From assembly GCA_037074765.1 (NCBI GenBank), contig JBAMDO010000050.1, positions 186,001 through 250,000 of the forward strand: DNA of 64,000 nt, written 5' to 3'. This document shows positions 37,442-51,200 of the stretch, piece by piece. Within the stretch, counting starts at the first letter, position 1; each line of letters starts with the position of its first letter. The notes beneath the pieces are model-generated. The model was not told where the DNA came from, did no database searches, and saw only the letters and a list, made by a program, of their open reading frames with translations. The DNA comes from Mansonella perstans. Its lineage: Eukaryota > Nematoda > Chromadorea > Rhabditida > Onchocercidae. A program made the position numbers and the translations under genes.

Positions 37442-38523
37442 ATGTCAAAACAAATAGGTCTTTTCGAAAAGCTAGCAAATGCTGCAGGACACATATATCG
37501 CTATCAGTTGACACAAGTAAGTAATAGTTAATAGTGATATGACTAAGCGTTTAGTTATGTTACTGCGAAGTAAAATTTGAAAACTACTAATTGCTTTGTA
37601 AAGGATAAAGATGAGGAAATAATCTTGTTTAAGTTATGTGGCCTGAACATTTCAAAAACCCGGGAAAAAACGGAGTTCTTGATAAGATCATGGGAATGAA
37701 ATGCGTTCGGATACGTGCTGCTCTATTTGAGAACTTCAGTTGGTTTCCTAAGATTTTAATACTGTTATAAAATCTTTGTTTCTTTAAGTATCCTCGGCGA
37801 AAAGCGTTGTGGAAAGATTGTTGGCATAAAGAACTAAAACCACCGTCAATGGACGATTGGCCAGCTATCAAGAAGGATTTTAAGCAAATGATGGATACCA
37901 TTACAAGCAGATCATATACCCAGTGGACTGTTATGGTAAATTACTGTTTGTTTTTTTTTTTTTTTTTTTTTTTTCATCTTTTTGTCAGTGGAATAGAACT
38001 TACTCGAGAAATTTCAGTGTTTCACTGTGGCAACATAAACTAAATTTTGATAAGAAGCTAGACAAAAATGGAGCTGTCTTATTTTAGCCGAATCACCCCT
38101 TAGCATCATGAAGTTTATACGAGAACTCTACATGATATGTTCTGGAATGCTATTTATGTTGCAAAACAATTTAATTATTCATTGTTGTTGTCTTAATTGA
38201 AAGTAGATGGAATTGTAGCTATCATCAAGATGCACTATGCTTTATGTTCATATGGTATTAATCATCATATGAACTTTTTTTTTTTCACAAATGTTCAAGG
38301 GCGAAACTGGGAATTACACTGCTTCGTTAGAAAAAAATTTTTGTCATTATTTGTGATAAACGAGCCTATTTTTTAATAGGATGCGCTGGTGCGAACATGT
38401 ATTGCGGTGGAAATAATTTGTTGGTTTTTTGCTGGTGAAGCTATTGGACGTCGTTCATTTGCTGGCTATATTGTTCCAGCAAGTTATGTTGACAAAAAGC
38501 TTGCGAGCATGACGAAGCATTAG
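37442..38523 (+). CDS. asg-2: Mitochondrial ATP synthase subunit g
   Basis: Small membrane subunit of the F1Fo ATP synthase, in the peripheral part of Fo that supports dimer formation. Three exons in phase: 37442-37516, 37789-37935, 38380-38523 (121 aa). The N-terminal exon MSKQIGLFEKLANAAGHIYR and the middle segment ELKPPSMDDWPAIKKDF match the nematode subunit g pattern. The C-terminal exon encodes the membrane helix CIAVEIICWFFAGEAIGRRS followed by GYIVPASYV. An acceptor-like TTTTCAG lies two bases before the ATG, as at a trans-splice site. C. elegans has paralogues asg-1 and asg-2; which one this matches is not resolved. Confidence 0.92.
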
Positions 38524-40632
38524 AAAAACAACACTTATGACATCGCTCCGAAAGCCTGGTTAACATCGTAGCTATTCCTCATTTTGAAAATATTTATTTG
38601 TAGTTTTTACGAACGATGCTTAGAAATTTAATAACTCTTTGCTAGTGATAAATATATATAAAATGTGTAACGATATATTTAGCAACTGAACGCTTAGATT
38701 TTTATAGTTAAAAATCGGGAAGCCTAGATGTTGAAATTCTATATATATTCATATATCGTACTGCGTTGGTACAGTTCTTTTGCCCTTATATATTTTGAGG
38801 TTTCAGCATAATTTGATATGGGAAAGCAATGGCTTTCATACGTTTATTGTCTTTGCATTTAAAAATGGTTTCATAAATACCTAAAATCTGGTATATGCTG
38901 CATGATTTTTTGTAGTTGTTGAAATTTGTGAATTATAGGATATTCTTTCAAATAAAAGATTCGACAAAGTGGCACACTATTTATCAAAGAAATTAGTCTT
39001 TTATCAAAGTGATTTGAAAAATTAGAACTGATATATTTTTATGTGGTCGTGACTGTGCTACGGCAGAATCATCCATCGATTTGTATAACTATGAAAGTGT
39101 GATTGGAAAAAATTATTTTAAAAGTGCATAGCTGTTGGTATGGCGCTATCGTGTTTGTAGTCTACGTATTGGTTGTTTGCTTTTAAAGCTATTCTACGGC
39201 TTTATCATTGTGCGAGAATTCTTCGAATAACTAGTAGTAGAACGAATAAAAGTTAAAACAATGCTATACAAATATTGAGACAGAGGATAAAATAAAGGTA
39301 AAATAAAAGTAACAAAATTGTATTAAGAAAATACCATTTTAAAACAGAGAATTGATTACAACTAAAATATCTTGTAGTATAAAATATAAAATTTCCGCAA
39401 AAAAAAAAGCAATTAAGAACGCATTGAAATTAACCTTTCATTTATTAGTGTTTCTCATTTACTCAATCATAATCTTTGCCGCACCTTTAGCTAAAATGGC
39501 ACGGATTTTCCGTAACAACATTTACACATTACCAATATTGGTTTTGTATGTCTCCTCATTCCGTAGAAATGTATTGAAACCACAAATGGGTCCATCAATC
39601 GCCGAACTTACAGATTTAATTTTCTTCCACAGTGAACAGTTAAGTTCCTAGCCAATTTCTACTTTAAACACTCTTATCAATATTTTCATTAGTTTTTGTT
39701 TTGCTCATTCCTCTTTCAAATATTCTTTTTTGTCGAACTTTCTCTTTAATTAGAGCAATGATGATAGAATCTGCTATTGCTAATTAACCTTTACAGATAA
39801 CAGGTAATCACCTGGTCTTATGACTACTTATCTTTTTAATTGTATCGTATCATTATCCACTTTTCACCCAAACGAAAGAGCACATAACTCACCAAAAACT
39901 TTGATGTCCCATATGGAAGTTTATCAGGAATGATTTTGATTAATTTCAGAGCTCAAATCGATGCCCATTGAAGTTTAGATAGTTTTAATTATTTCGAATT
40001 AAAATGACTTAATGTCATCCCAAATCATGAATTTACCTCGGGTCATTGTTATTGCACAACGTGCTTGCAGTTCGCGCAGTTCATATGTGAATTTCGCTCC
40101 ATGCTATAAATATATATATCGCTACTGGATGTGATTGTGCATAAATGGCGTTGCAGAAATGCGAGGTGTAGCGGGTGTGTAGCTGGTGATTTTACCAGTG
40201 TGGGATGCAATGTCGGTACATAGGACTGGGAAGTATGATCCTTTCGGTCGTTTGGTGCTACGTTTCTTATGAAAATGGTCTATGCGTATGATTGGTATGA
40301 TATGATAGTGATATGATATGATATCTTGCTCCACCTGAATCAACCCCCTATATCAGGCGACCTGTCATTTTGTTGATCCTACCATTTGGTCGAAATATTG
40401 ATATGGACACTGTCTAATGTTAACCCTCCATGGAACTGTTTCTTTTGATATTCGGGGATATAGAAATATACTTTAACGCGTCATTCACGTCTACTTTTCT
40501 ATAATGTTTTAAGTTCTTTTCTTGTGAACGATTTGAAATAATGTAAAAAATGCTTTTAAATAATCTTGGGATTGTACGTATTATATGCTAATCCTAAGTT
40601 TGTTTTTATTATACAGTTATGTATACTTTCAG
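38524..40632. other. Intergenic region between ATP synthase g and TRAP-beta
   Basis: No supported gene. A 99-codon open frame at 39352-39651 has no splice context or recognisable motif. From about 40040 to 40350 the DNA is less AT-rich; it contains CTATAAATATATATATCG near 40103 and a short cluster of TGATATGATA-type repeats at 40291-40323. That could be promoter-proximal sequence for TRAP-beta, but nothing is diagnostic. Confidence 0.45.
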
Positions 40633-41894
40633 ATGAGGTGGAAATTGCTGGCATTTTTAATATTATATGTAAATATCATATATGGGGAAAATACAGACAT
40701 GAATGATTCAGCACACATTGTTGCATCAAAATTTACACTGTCGCAGTATGCAGTTGAAGGGATGGATTATGTGATTGATTATCGCCTTTACAATGTCGGT
40801 GACCGGGTAAGAGATATTGAATTATAAGTTATAGTAATTATATTTATTGGATTAGTTCCATAATGCTAATAATAAGTGAACCTTTGTATTGCTACGATTT
40901 AAGCATTTCGAAACAAAAACTGCGTCCAAAGTCAAATTTTTATCTTCTATCGTTTCGCAAACATTTGTTTTGCTAAATTATTCCAAAAGATGTAGTCTGC
41001 AGCAGCAAATGAATGATAGTATGGTTGTTAGATAATTTTTTCAGGCTGCCCTTCGTGTAGCACTAGATGATCGAGATGGCTTCCCTACCCAAGCATTTGA
41101 TATTATGCGAGGCTTGTTGCAGGTAATTTGGTTCTGCACTAGACTTTTCTGACAGTTTCCTCACACAGAGATATTTCTAATGATCTTAATTATCTTTAAA
41201 TTTGAATTATTTTGTTTTTCGAAAAGCTGGGTGATTTATAAAAAAAAAAAAAAAAAGCTGTTTTTTAAATTTCAGGTACGTTGGGAAAGAATAAGTCCCG
41301 GCAGCAATGTTTCACATTCAGTGGTAGTGCGTCCGCGAGCTGTGGGTACATTTAATTATTCATCTGCTCAGATAACTTACTATCCAACTGAAGATGCCAA
41401 GGAAGTGCGCGTCAGCTATACAACTGCTCCAGGCGAAGGTCTTTTTGTTTTCGTTTTGATGAAGAGTGATATATTTTACTCATTCCACATTTTTAGTGCG
41501 CGACACTTATTTTTAGGGTACTGCAAAGATTTGTATTCATATTCACTGCAGCGCTACGGCACTTAACACTGGGTCATCCCCAGTAGTGTGGAATTAAGAT
41601 TTTTAATTATTTTTAAATTTTAATCACTTTGTTTTTCGAAAAACTGGCTGATCTGCATATTACGAAAAAAATGCGGTGAAACTTGTTGACAGAGAAAGAA
41701 TTCCTTAAAACTGAAAAATATTTTTAGGGTATATTTACCGACGAAAAGATTATGACCGGAAATTTTCTGCAAAAGTGGGGATATGGTTGGTATTTTTGAT
41801 GTTGGTCTCACCATCAACAGTTATTCCTTTTGTATTATGGTACAAGAGTAAAGCGAAATATGATCAAGAGATTTCATCGAAGAAAAGCAAATAA
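40633..41894 (+). CDS. trap-2: Translocon-associated protein subunit beta (TRAP-beta, SSR2)
   Basis: Subunit of the TRAP complex that sits at the Sec61 translocon in the ER membrane and helps import of secretory proteins. Four exons in phase: 40633-40806, 41045-41122, 41276-41438, 41728-41894 (193 aa; human 183). An N-terminal signal peptide (MRWKLLAFLILYVNIIYG) is followed by a lumenal domain with SQYAVEGMDYVIDYRLYNVG, WERISPGSNVSHSVVVRP, TFNYSSAQITYYP and APGEG. There are three potential N-glycosylation sites (NDS, NVS, NYS). Near the C-terminus is one membrane segment (LVFLMLVSPSTVIPFVLWY) and a short cytosolic tail ending KKSK, an ER-retrieval-like lysine signal. The ATG directly follows CTTTCAG. 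Confidence 0.95.
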
Positions 41895-44257
41895 ATTTTA
41901 CGTGGTTGTCACAATCTACATTATTAATTTCACTTACTTAATTATTAATGTCCGAACTGAAAATGAATTTTACAGCAGTTCTTTTTTCGACAGTAGAAGT
42001 ATAAGTGACAATAATTAAATGTAAATGGGAGGAAGAATATGTAAGATTTTAATCAAAAAATTGTTTAGTGATTGATAAATCAGTTAAAATAATGAAATTT
42101 TTAATTGAAATTGCCTACCTTATTGCAGCTGGTTCCTTATACAAAGCAAAATTAAGTTTTAAGACTGTTTTTTAGATGTCTTAATTAGTGCTTAACTTTA
42201 GCGATTGATTATCAGCAGCAACATAAGGGAATGATTTCATTTTAGTTTGGAGCAATTTTGAGGTTTTTCTTTTTATAAATGTTAATATCCAGATAAATGA
42301 ACAGTTACTTGTTAGAAAACGGCATCTGTCATTTGTTTTACCCATATGCTTGCTTCAGTAACTGTGTTTTACAGCTGACGAAAATTCAGCTCTCTATGAT
42401 TATCGAAACTGTTAATGATTGAGTTTGAAATTGTTGATTTCAAAAAGCAGTGGAATTGTTGTGCTGTTGTTCTTTATATTTATTTGTTATATAATTAATC
42501 GTGACTGTATCTCAGTTTTTAATTAATTCTTTGTGGCACAGTGTTGCTTTTTATCATTATGATTTTAGTATGATGTTTTTTTCTGAATTTTTTTTTTGTT
42601 TTTGTGGCTTTAATAGGCTTACAGATGAGGTCTATAATTTGTAATTGTGTGGAACTTTGTTTTCCTATGCAATTTGCAATGCTCAAGTAAGGTAGATAAT
42701 TAAAAAAATGAATGGACAAACCTTATTTTCTTGCTCTGAGAGGATGCACACATTTTATGAACGCTTGATTTGTATTGTGTTGTGCGAGTATTCTAAATAT
42801 GGAAAATTAAAAAAGATTGGATATCAATGTAGCTATACTCATTTTTAAATAGTAATATTGGGAATTGATCTATCAAGATTGAGTTTTTACGGAGGTCGCA
42901 CTTAAAGAATATAGGAGATTTTGACTTTTGAAAAGCATTGACATAAATTTTGCGTCATGTTTAGTTGTCTGCTTCAGTTTGTGACCCATTGTCCACTGGT
43001 TATGCTGCGCTGCAGATCGGGATTTGATTTTCGGCATAAATGCACTGCTTTGAAAGCTACAACTGAAGTAGGTTCACGCGAATTCTACCATCATCTCTTT
43101 AATCCCATATCTTCCGCTATAAAAGCAAAGAAATGAACGATGATTTGACAAGTCTGAAGTTTGATTTGCTGCTTTCTGAATTGTGAAATCCAGTTCAAGA
43201 TCGACAGTAATCCAGAAACTATAAGACAAGCTTATGATAGCATGAGAACTAGTTTTCAAACTATTCTCGTGTAGTATTAAATGAGTAATGTTCACTTATG
43301 TGTTGGCTGAATGTTTGGTGATCTACGTTGTCTGCTGCACGACACAAGTTGCGGTTTTTGGTCTTGGACTGAAGTGATCCTCACATCTTCTGTGAATTCT
43401 GTTTACTTTAAAAGTGAAACAAGTCCGATATTTGTATTATTGTTGAGATTGGTAACCTACCGCAACTGTTTCTTCGAATACCTCTATTATGTATTATCAA
43501 TAAGTGCTTTTCTGTTTCTTCAAAGTTTAGCTTAAATTTTAACTATCATTTATAGACAGCTATTGAATCATTTGTAAATATTCTATTAATGCAAATGAAA
43601 ATAGCATGTTGTGTATGAAGTGGAGGAGCGAAGTCATTAGTTATAAATTAATTGAAAACTGATTTTTTATTTTAGTCCATTTTTACTTCATATACGAATT
43701 TTGTTACTACTTTGTAATTCCTTCTCAATTTACTTGAATTCATTTAAGTTTCTTCCTCCTATGTAAAATAAGGAGAGCAAGTCAAATCGAAATTCAGAAA
43801 TTTCTATTTTGATCAAATTTTTATATTTGTTGTCTTATGTTAAGAATAAAAAAACTGAAAAATAAGAGCTTTTCTAAAAACTTCCAAAAAAAAAAAAAAA
43901 AAAAAAAAAAACAGACCATGCTGAGTACTGTGCTATACTCCCTAACAACTTTCCTCATTTCATTTCTATCCTATCCTTGGTCGTTATTAGATATATCTGT
44001 AATAAATTTCTACAGGTATTTTTTGGGAATAATGAATAGAATAATATACAACACACATATGTGAATAGAAAAATATGAGATATAATGCATAATGGTTTAT
44101 ACGGTTCCATCACTTTTCATAGATAATAACTAATATTGTCACGCAGTTAAATTCAAAAGTACATTTGCACATTATTCTTTGCAATTACCACACAACTTTT
44201 ACTTATAAAATATTTAATTTAAACATATCAATTATATTTGCAGCGCAGCGTAGACGC
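41895..44257. other. Intergenic region between TRAP-beta and the astacin gene
   Basis: About 2.4 kb, AT-rich, with a poly(A) run at 43886-43911. Short open frames only; none has splice signals or composition that suggest a gene. Confidence 0.5.
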
Positions 44258-47200
44258 ATGACCTTCCTAAAAATTAGTTTATGTGTCATTATACATGAAA
44301 TAATGTTGTATGTAGTTGGGATTACAATGAACGATGTAGATGATTTAAAGGTTAGTTATAATGAATATTTTTTATCCATTGTGAAGTCGATTCACAAAGT
44401 CATTAAATTGAAAAGCATCATTCATACATAATCCACTTAGTTCTTTAAAAATGGAAGAAACTATAATTTCTGGAAGAATTACGACGTCAGCTAATGCTTT
44501 TTGCAGTTAACATTTCTGACCGTTCTAAAAAAAAGTTTGCGGCATTCATTACAATTATAGTATTTCGATCGGCGGAAAGCTGATTCTGAGACATTCCTAA
44601 TGCCGTCGGACTTCGCAATGGCTTCAAAGTTTGATGATGAAGGGCAAAACACTGATGATTGGGCTCTTTATAGTAGTGGCAAGTTTGAGGGTGATATGGA
44701 TGTAGACGTTATAGAATTGGCAAATGTAAGCTTATTTTTTTTACTGAATTTTGACGTTACAATTTTTGAACTTTTGGTTCGAAGCATCGGTGCCATAGTG
44801 CTGTTTTCTGGTTCTTATATCATTATTATTTTGCTTCATTAACCACAATTCAGAAATATAATACTTATTTTAGGAACGAGTTCTTTTTTTTCTATTTTTT
44901 TTTAGTTCTTTCTATTTTAGGAACGAGATTTTGCAGATTAAATGCAACTTTCCAACGCAAATTAGATAATGTAAACAAAATAAATTCTACTCTTCAAACA
45001 TAATTCAACGATTTGCCACTGTCATCATATCTTCAGACTTATCCAAATGTTGATAATGTCGATGCAACTTCACAAAATAATGTTCTGTATAATGCAGTAC
45101 GAAATCGACACCAACTATGGCCTAATTCTCGAATACCATATGCCATGAGTAGCCAGTACAGTCCGTATAGGTGACATCTTCCAATACTATTAAAATTAGT
45201 GATAGAAAGTACAAAAATACTAGTTTTTTGTACTTACATTAAACTTTTAATCGGCAGCAAAAAGTTTCACGATTCGTTGAAAGTCACAAAATTTGCAAAT
45301 TATTGAGAATTAGCACTATTCCGTAATAACTAGTATACATCCTCGATAAAGCGAAGTAATTTGCGATCTACCGAGATAATTTTAGGGTGCTTTGAAAGAC
45401 ATTTTTGTTTTATGCTCTCTATTTCTGTAGCATTGAATTCCGTATCTCATAAAATGAGATTAGACCTCACACACTAATTATCTTAAATTCTATTTACCAT
45501 AATAAAGGTGGATGTAATGTAAATGCTGATAGTTTGCAGTCGTTCAATAATAGCAGCAGCAATGAAGGAGTATGCACAATGTACATGTGTTCGTTGGGTT
45601 CCACGATCCATTGAAGATTATGATTATATCTACATAGTACCCGATCGAGGCTGCTATTCAATGGTTGGCAAAACTGGTAAATATTTCGTCTAACTATCAT
45701 GTCTTTCATTTGTTTAACATTCCTAAATGTTTTGACCTATTCATATTTTGTCATACATGACGTTATGATATAAACTTGAAATTATGGCTACAGTCACGAA
45801 ATAAATTAGATGCTGTCAAAGTAAAGTGAATTTTTAAATTTTTTCTTATGTCGCAAGTTTAATTACTTCTAACAGAGGTTTCCTAAATTTACTGATTCGC
45901 CCTAATAGGTGGTAAACAAACGGTATCGCTTGGTACGGGATGCATACAAAAGGGCATCATAATGCATGAGCTGATGCATGCGATCGGGTTTTTTCATGAA
46001 CAATCCAGAACTGATCGAGATAAACACATAACAGTGCTCTGGAGAAATATACAACCTGGAATGCACGGTTAGTTCTATTGGTAGTGCATTTCAATTGACT
46101 GTTTTTGCAACAAATATAGTGAATCTTTCACGTGCTTTTACAGTAACACGATTTCATTGCTTTAGCCATATATCTTTTAATTATTTAAGTTTTTCTTGTT
46201 CATTTTCCCCAATGCTGTCTTACTTGTAGGACAGTTTGATAAATACGATCACGGTATAATCGATTCACTTGGCGCTGAGTATGATTACAATTCGATTATG
46301 CATTATGGATCGAGAGCATTTAGCCGCAATGGTCAACCAACATTAGTGCCGAAAATTCCCGTTGCTATTGGTCAACGACTGCATTTCAGCACACTTGATA
46401 TTTTCAAAATCAATAAGCTTTACAGCTGTCCACTCCGTAACTGTTCGAAATTTTTTACTATTTTTTTTTATTATATATTGATTTAACAATATTGGACATT
46501 CCGAAAGGAACGTTTAGCATGTAGATAACTGAAGTATTAAGATTTCGGTACAACATTTAGGACATAATTTACCAACAGTTCAACCCATTTTTCCTGAAAT
46601 ATTAAATTCTCGCCTTAATAGTTTCAGGTACGACTGAAATACAGAGATTAACAACACCTCCAGCTTCTACAATCAATGAAAATCAGAAAACCACGAATGC
46701 ATCCATACATCTGATCATCACTGAATCCTGCAAAAACATTCGTTCGGATTGTGATGAACTCGTCGTTTACGGTAATTCTGCGAGCTATAAATTCCTAAAG
46801 TCACTCGTTTCATTTTGATTTGGTGGCTTGCTCATTTAAATGATTCCACTCACTGGAAACGATAGAATCTTTAAAAATCTCAGGCTACTACAGTGTTAAC
46901 ACCATAGTAGCCTAAAAGCCCTACATTAATCGAAATAGTTCTTTTTTCCAGTTGATGTGCTTTCTTCAGTAGGTCCACAAGCACCATCTTCTCTTTATGC
47001 ATATCGAACGGCATACTTTTCCCGATATTCAACTTTTTATGATACTCCATTATTACTATTCAGGATGGTGTATAGGTAACCCACGATGGATGAAACATTA
47101 CTGTCCGCAGAGCTGCAACATGTGCAGCAATGCCACAGGTCTGTTGTTTAATACATTACTGAAATATACCGAAATCTTGCATCAGTGATATCTTCTTAAA

Positions 47201-48013
47201 TAATAACAGAATCAACTGATTATAGATTTCAGTTCAATCATGTCTGGATCAACGATCAGATTGTTTTACACTTGTGCAGAATGGCCACTGTACAATTTCG
47301 AAAGCATTTATGCATGCTTTCTGCCCAAAATCATGTGATTTTTGTAAACCAGTAGAAGTGTTAAGCAACGAAACATTGGCAACAACAAAATTATCAACTA
47401 CAGGTGCGATAATTACAACTGCAGTGGAGGCATCAACAAGGAAGTACAATAGGTGAGCTTGTAGCAAAAAGAACAGGACATGTTTGTCCTTTTTCACGGT
47501 TCATTAACTTTCCAGTTTTTACACCTCAATGAAACAACTGTTCAGGACTTCCTAGTCGTTCACTGATAGTTTCGCTCCATTAAAATTTTCATTGATTTCT
47601 GTAAAGGCTTATCAATCAACTTTTAATCTTTCTATCTTTCATAATTCAACTAGAATCTGCAGATGTAGATAATTTCATGATTCAAAATATCAAGGCCCAA
47701 TTTCTGCAATTAAAATCCCCAGTCATATCAAAATTGCTTTACAATTCCGTTGACTGAATGTACATGTAAATTAAGATTTACAAATTACAGACTGAAACAA
47801 TCGTTTGGAACCGCATGGAGAAAGCTAATCAATTCAAAATCAAATTCTGCTGAATTATCCTCTATGCAAAAAATATGCAGTGATCGGAAAAGTTTCTGCA
47901 CTCACTGGAAAAATTTTGGTTTCTGCAAAGGGTTGTTTTCCAGTTTTATGATGGAAAACTGTCAACGGTCATGTAAAACATGTACTGATGATGATGATAA
48001 ATTTTCCGAGTAA
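44258..48013 (+). CDS. Secreted astacin-family zinc metalloprotease with three ShKT domains
   Basis: NAS-type protease (C. elegans NAS-13/14/15 group). Ten exons in phase: 44258-44350, 44561-44725, 45037-45170, 45540-45676, 45909-46067, 46230-46436, 46628-46771, 47064-47138, 47233-47452, 47791-48013 (518 aa). In order: a hydrophobic signal peptide; a prodomain with KFEGD, the F-x-G-D aspartate switch that plugs the zinc; the mature domain from about [12 protein letters not shown]; the zinc site [19 protein letters not shown]; the Met-turn SIMHY; a Thr/Ser-rich linker; then three six-cysteine ShKT domains (starting [16 protein letters not shown] and ICSDRKSFC). All catalytic residues are intact. 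Likely role: extracellular matrix or cuticle processing, inferred from the family. It ends 259 bases from the convergent RAD1 gene. Confidence 0.93.
46882..46913. repeat. 32-bp near-perfect palindrome in an astacin intron
   Basis: AGGCTACTACAGTGTT then AACACCATAGTAGCCT reads almost identically on the other strand, with two mismatched pairs and a perfect GTGTTAACAC centre. It lies in the intron between exons 46771 and 47064. Confidence 0.85.
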
Positions 48014-48272
48014 ATGGAACATTTATCATGATCACTAAAGAACTTGGGTTAAAAAAACCACACAGATTTTGACTTTAAATCATTAAACAAATTGTTAGAA
48101 TACAGCTCCCTCACTGTTTTCGTAATCATAACACTCGTATAAGAAAACTCAACCGCAAAAAAAATAACAGCATAAAATATTAACAAGGAACTTTTGGCAA
48201 GCAATGAAAAAACCCGGCTGTAACAAGTATCGTTTCTTCGAAGGTGATCGTTGATTCAAATATAGTGTATCA

Positions 48273-51200
48273 TTAATCCACGGAGATATTTTCTTCTTCC
48301 GTACTGATATCAGGTACACACTGAAAAACGGAACAGTCGACTTTTAGCACGACTTTTGTAAATCCGACTAATGAAATCAGTCAATTCGGCTCATCATGAG
48401 GTAATTCTAAAAAACATTCAAAGGCTGTGTTTGATTTGCAGTCGTTAAGAAACTCTGACGATTTTTTGCATGCAATATAACGAAAACAACTTACAAAGAA
48501 TTCAAGGAAGATTTGATTGTTTTCATTACGTCCTACCATGAATTGTATAGACAATATGCCACGTTGATCAATTCTTAGAGACAACTAAAAAAAGCTCTGC
48601 AATAAAATAACTCCACGAAATTTATCGACACTCAGTGTCTTTTATAAAAACTTGAACGAACATAACCTTATACTAAGGTCCTTCACCTTACTGCAGATAT
48701 CTAACGAAGAAGTCATTCGCTTTACCAGACCCAGTCTATACGTAAATTTGGCATGTCGCTTACATTCCAACCGTTCGATTTGCTCAGAATAATGTGGAAT
48801 TTTCGTCTGCAAATGAGAATGGACTCAACATACTTCGACAAATAAAACTAATAAAAAATATGATGCAAGAAGACGGACAATCTGCATCCGGACAAAGCTG
48901 CCATAATACTGCAAGACCCGCACTATACAACAAACTTATAAATAATATTTAAGTGTAAAATGAACCTTGATTTTACCCATATCTCCTTCTGTGATTACAC
49001 TTAATGAAAATCGGCGAACTATGAAACCAACGAAAGAGCTGCTCTGATCAAGCTCATGAAATGTTTCTTTCAGCATCCATGGTTTCATTATAACTTTCGC
49101 AGCAATATGGATCGGATTGAAATCGAAATCAAGTATCTAAAACTGATTTTCGTACTGCTATCAGAAATATCTTCCAGTTCAATTTCACGAATCATCAGAA
49201 GAACTCGAAATCACTTACTGGGTCTGGATTTTGAGTTTTGATTAAGCATTTTGCAATAATTCCATCCTTTTCGAGCATAACTTTGAGAGGTTCACCATAA
49301 CCATCGTAAGTCATTTTCAAAACTGTACTGGCTCCAGCGCCAAAAGCGTTCAAGCATTCCTGCAAATAAAAAGAGAAGCGTAGTTGCATATTAGCAACTC
49401 GACAGTTTTTTCCTTGCGTAACCTACAGCAAATTAATAACTCACAGAAAAATCTAAAGTGGTGAAAATCAAGCAAGAGAATGAAAAAAAAAAGAAAAAAA
49501 AAATAACCGTGAAAACACAGAGAGATATACGAAACGTTACAACATCTTCATTCAAAATAAATTCAGTAAATAAATCGCTTTTAAAGTAAGCGATTCCTTG
49601 AATACAATTCTGATCATTCACAACAATTCGTAAACCATGGTTGCTAATATCGATAACACAATTCTAAAAGAATACTTATTTTATATGAATAATACCGAAA
49701 AAACAATCAATATCTGACTAAGCTACTATTCCAACAATTAAATTTTGGCTTTCATGTGATGGCTAGTGAATGAGTGGGTACGATCAAATGCAATACAGTC
49801 CTTTTCTACAAGGTTCAAGAAAAGCTATGTAAAAATGCAGCCTACACTTTTAACAGGATTAGAGCTTACAATAAAGTATGATAAGATGACGAAAAGCAGA
49901 AAGCTACCAACATTTTGTACTGGCAGATTAATTCCGTTTAAACCAGTTCATTTTACTGCAATCACAATATAGAAAAGCAAAGGAACAATTTAGGATAACA
50001 GTCTTTCCTTGTCATATGGAATCCTGTTATGCTTACCCACATCAACATGAAGATGACATGAATCACGAAGGCGAATATTATGAATTCGGTGTATTCCTAC
50101 AGAAATTATTAAGGGACAAATAATCAAATATTTGCTATTTGTTCAGGATCGTTTGGAAAGACGAAGCTCATCATGACTGAAAACCTTTTTTATCATCTTT
50201 TATGAGAAACAGTGACGAGGGAAACTTGAACAAGGAGTTTTCAAAAACCACTACTAAGAATTTTGCTTTTCACGAACTGCTGTATCTCTTCCTTCTCAGT
50301 ACATGGAAACCTCAAAAATCCTCCAAAGTACGCTTTTTCACGGTCAGTGGTAACAATTAGATTCAGAGTATTATGGCTACGTGAAACCAAAGAACATGAT
50401 ACGAAAATCGTATAGATAGGGATAAGGTGAATTGTTACCACTGGCCGTGAAACATTGAAAATTTTGAAACTACAAATAATGAAGATAATCAAACGCATGA
50501 ATGAAGGAGTCTACTGAAACGTGAAAGACTAATATCTCCTGAAAGATAACTTAGCCATATGTTTCAAACTAGAATAGAATAGTTCCTACGCTTATCAAAA
50601 AGGTACTCAGTGACAGCAAGGCAGCGCTAAATGAATTCAATTAAACCATCTTATTGAGGAATAGAAAGCGAAAAAGAGCGAAAAAAATCAAAAGTTAGTG
50701 GTTAAACAATTTTGATAGTTGTGAGCTATGAAAAGCGATAATAATATTATAAGTATGCTCTCTTAGAAGAGTCCCAAAATGTACCTTAAGAATTATAGAT
50801 GTTGAAGGCAACTGGCACTAAATTCGAACATATAAATTTGAAGGTGTACAGAAAAAAATTATTGATGCAACACGTAACCACATAAAGTTTGAAGTGGACA
50901 TGAAGTGATCTGGCATGAACAGCTTACCAAATGAAAGGCAGAAAATTTTCAGTGAAAACAAAGAACTCTCAAGGAAAAAAATAGATAAAAAAGTTTTTCG
51001 TAATTAAATTAGTTAAAGCATAGCTCAGACATACCTAATAACTCATTGCATCCGAAGATCACACTAATTACGTAATAGGGATCAGGTCAGAACAATCAAC
51101 CGATTTGTCTGTTCTCGTATTTCATTAAGCGACTCAAGAGCTCTCATATCACAGGTCGCTGCAGTGATATGATTCGTGCAGAGTAACTGTAGAAACATAA

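Noticed and set aside
39352..39651. 99-codon plus-strand open frame
   Set aside because: No splice or start context, no recognisable domain, and the upstream half is AT-rich filler composition.
40291..40323. TGATATGATA repeats as a cluster of GATA-factor sites
   Set aside because: Only one copy fits WGATAR (TGATAG); the others read TGATAT, so it is better seen as a short simple repeat.
44922..45036. Extension of astacin exon 3 upstream, starting after TATTTTAG
   Set aside because: It contains an in-frame TAA (45001-45003) and the phase does not match exon 2; the acceptor at 45036 fits both.
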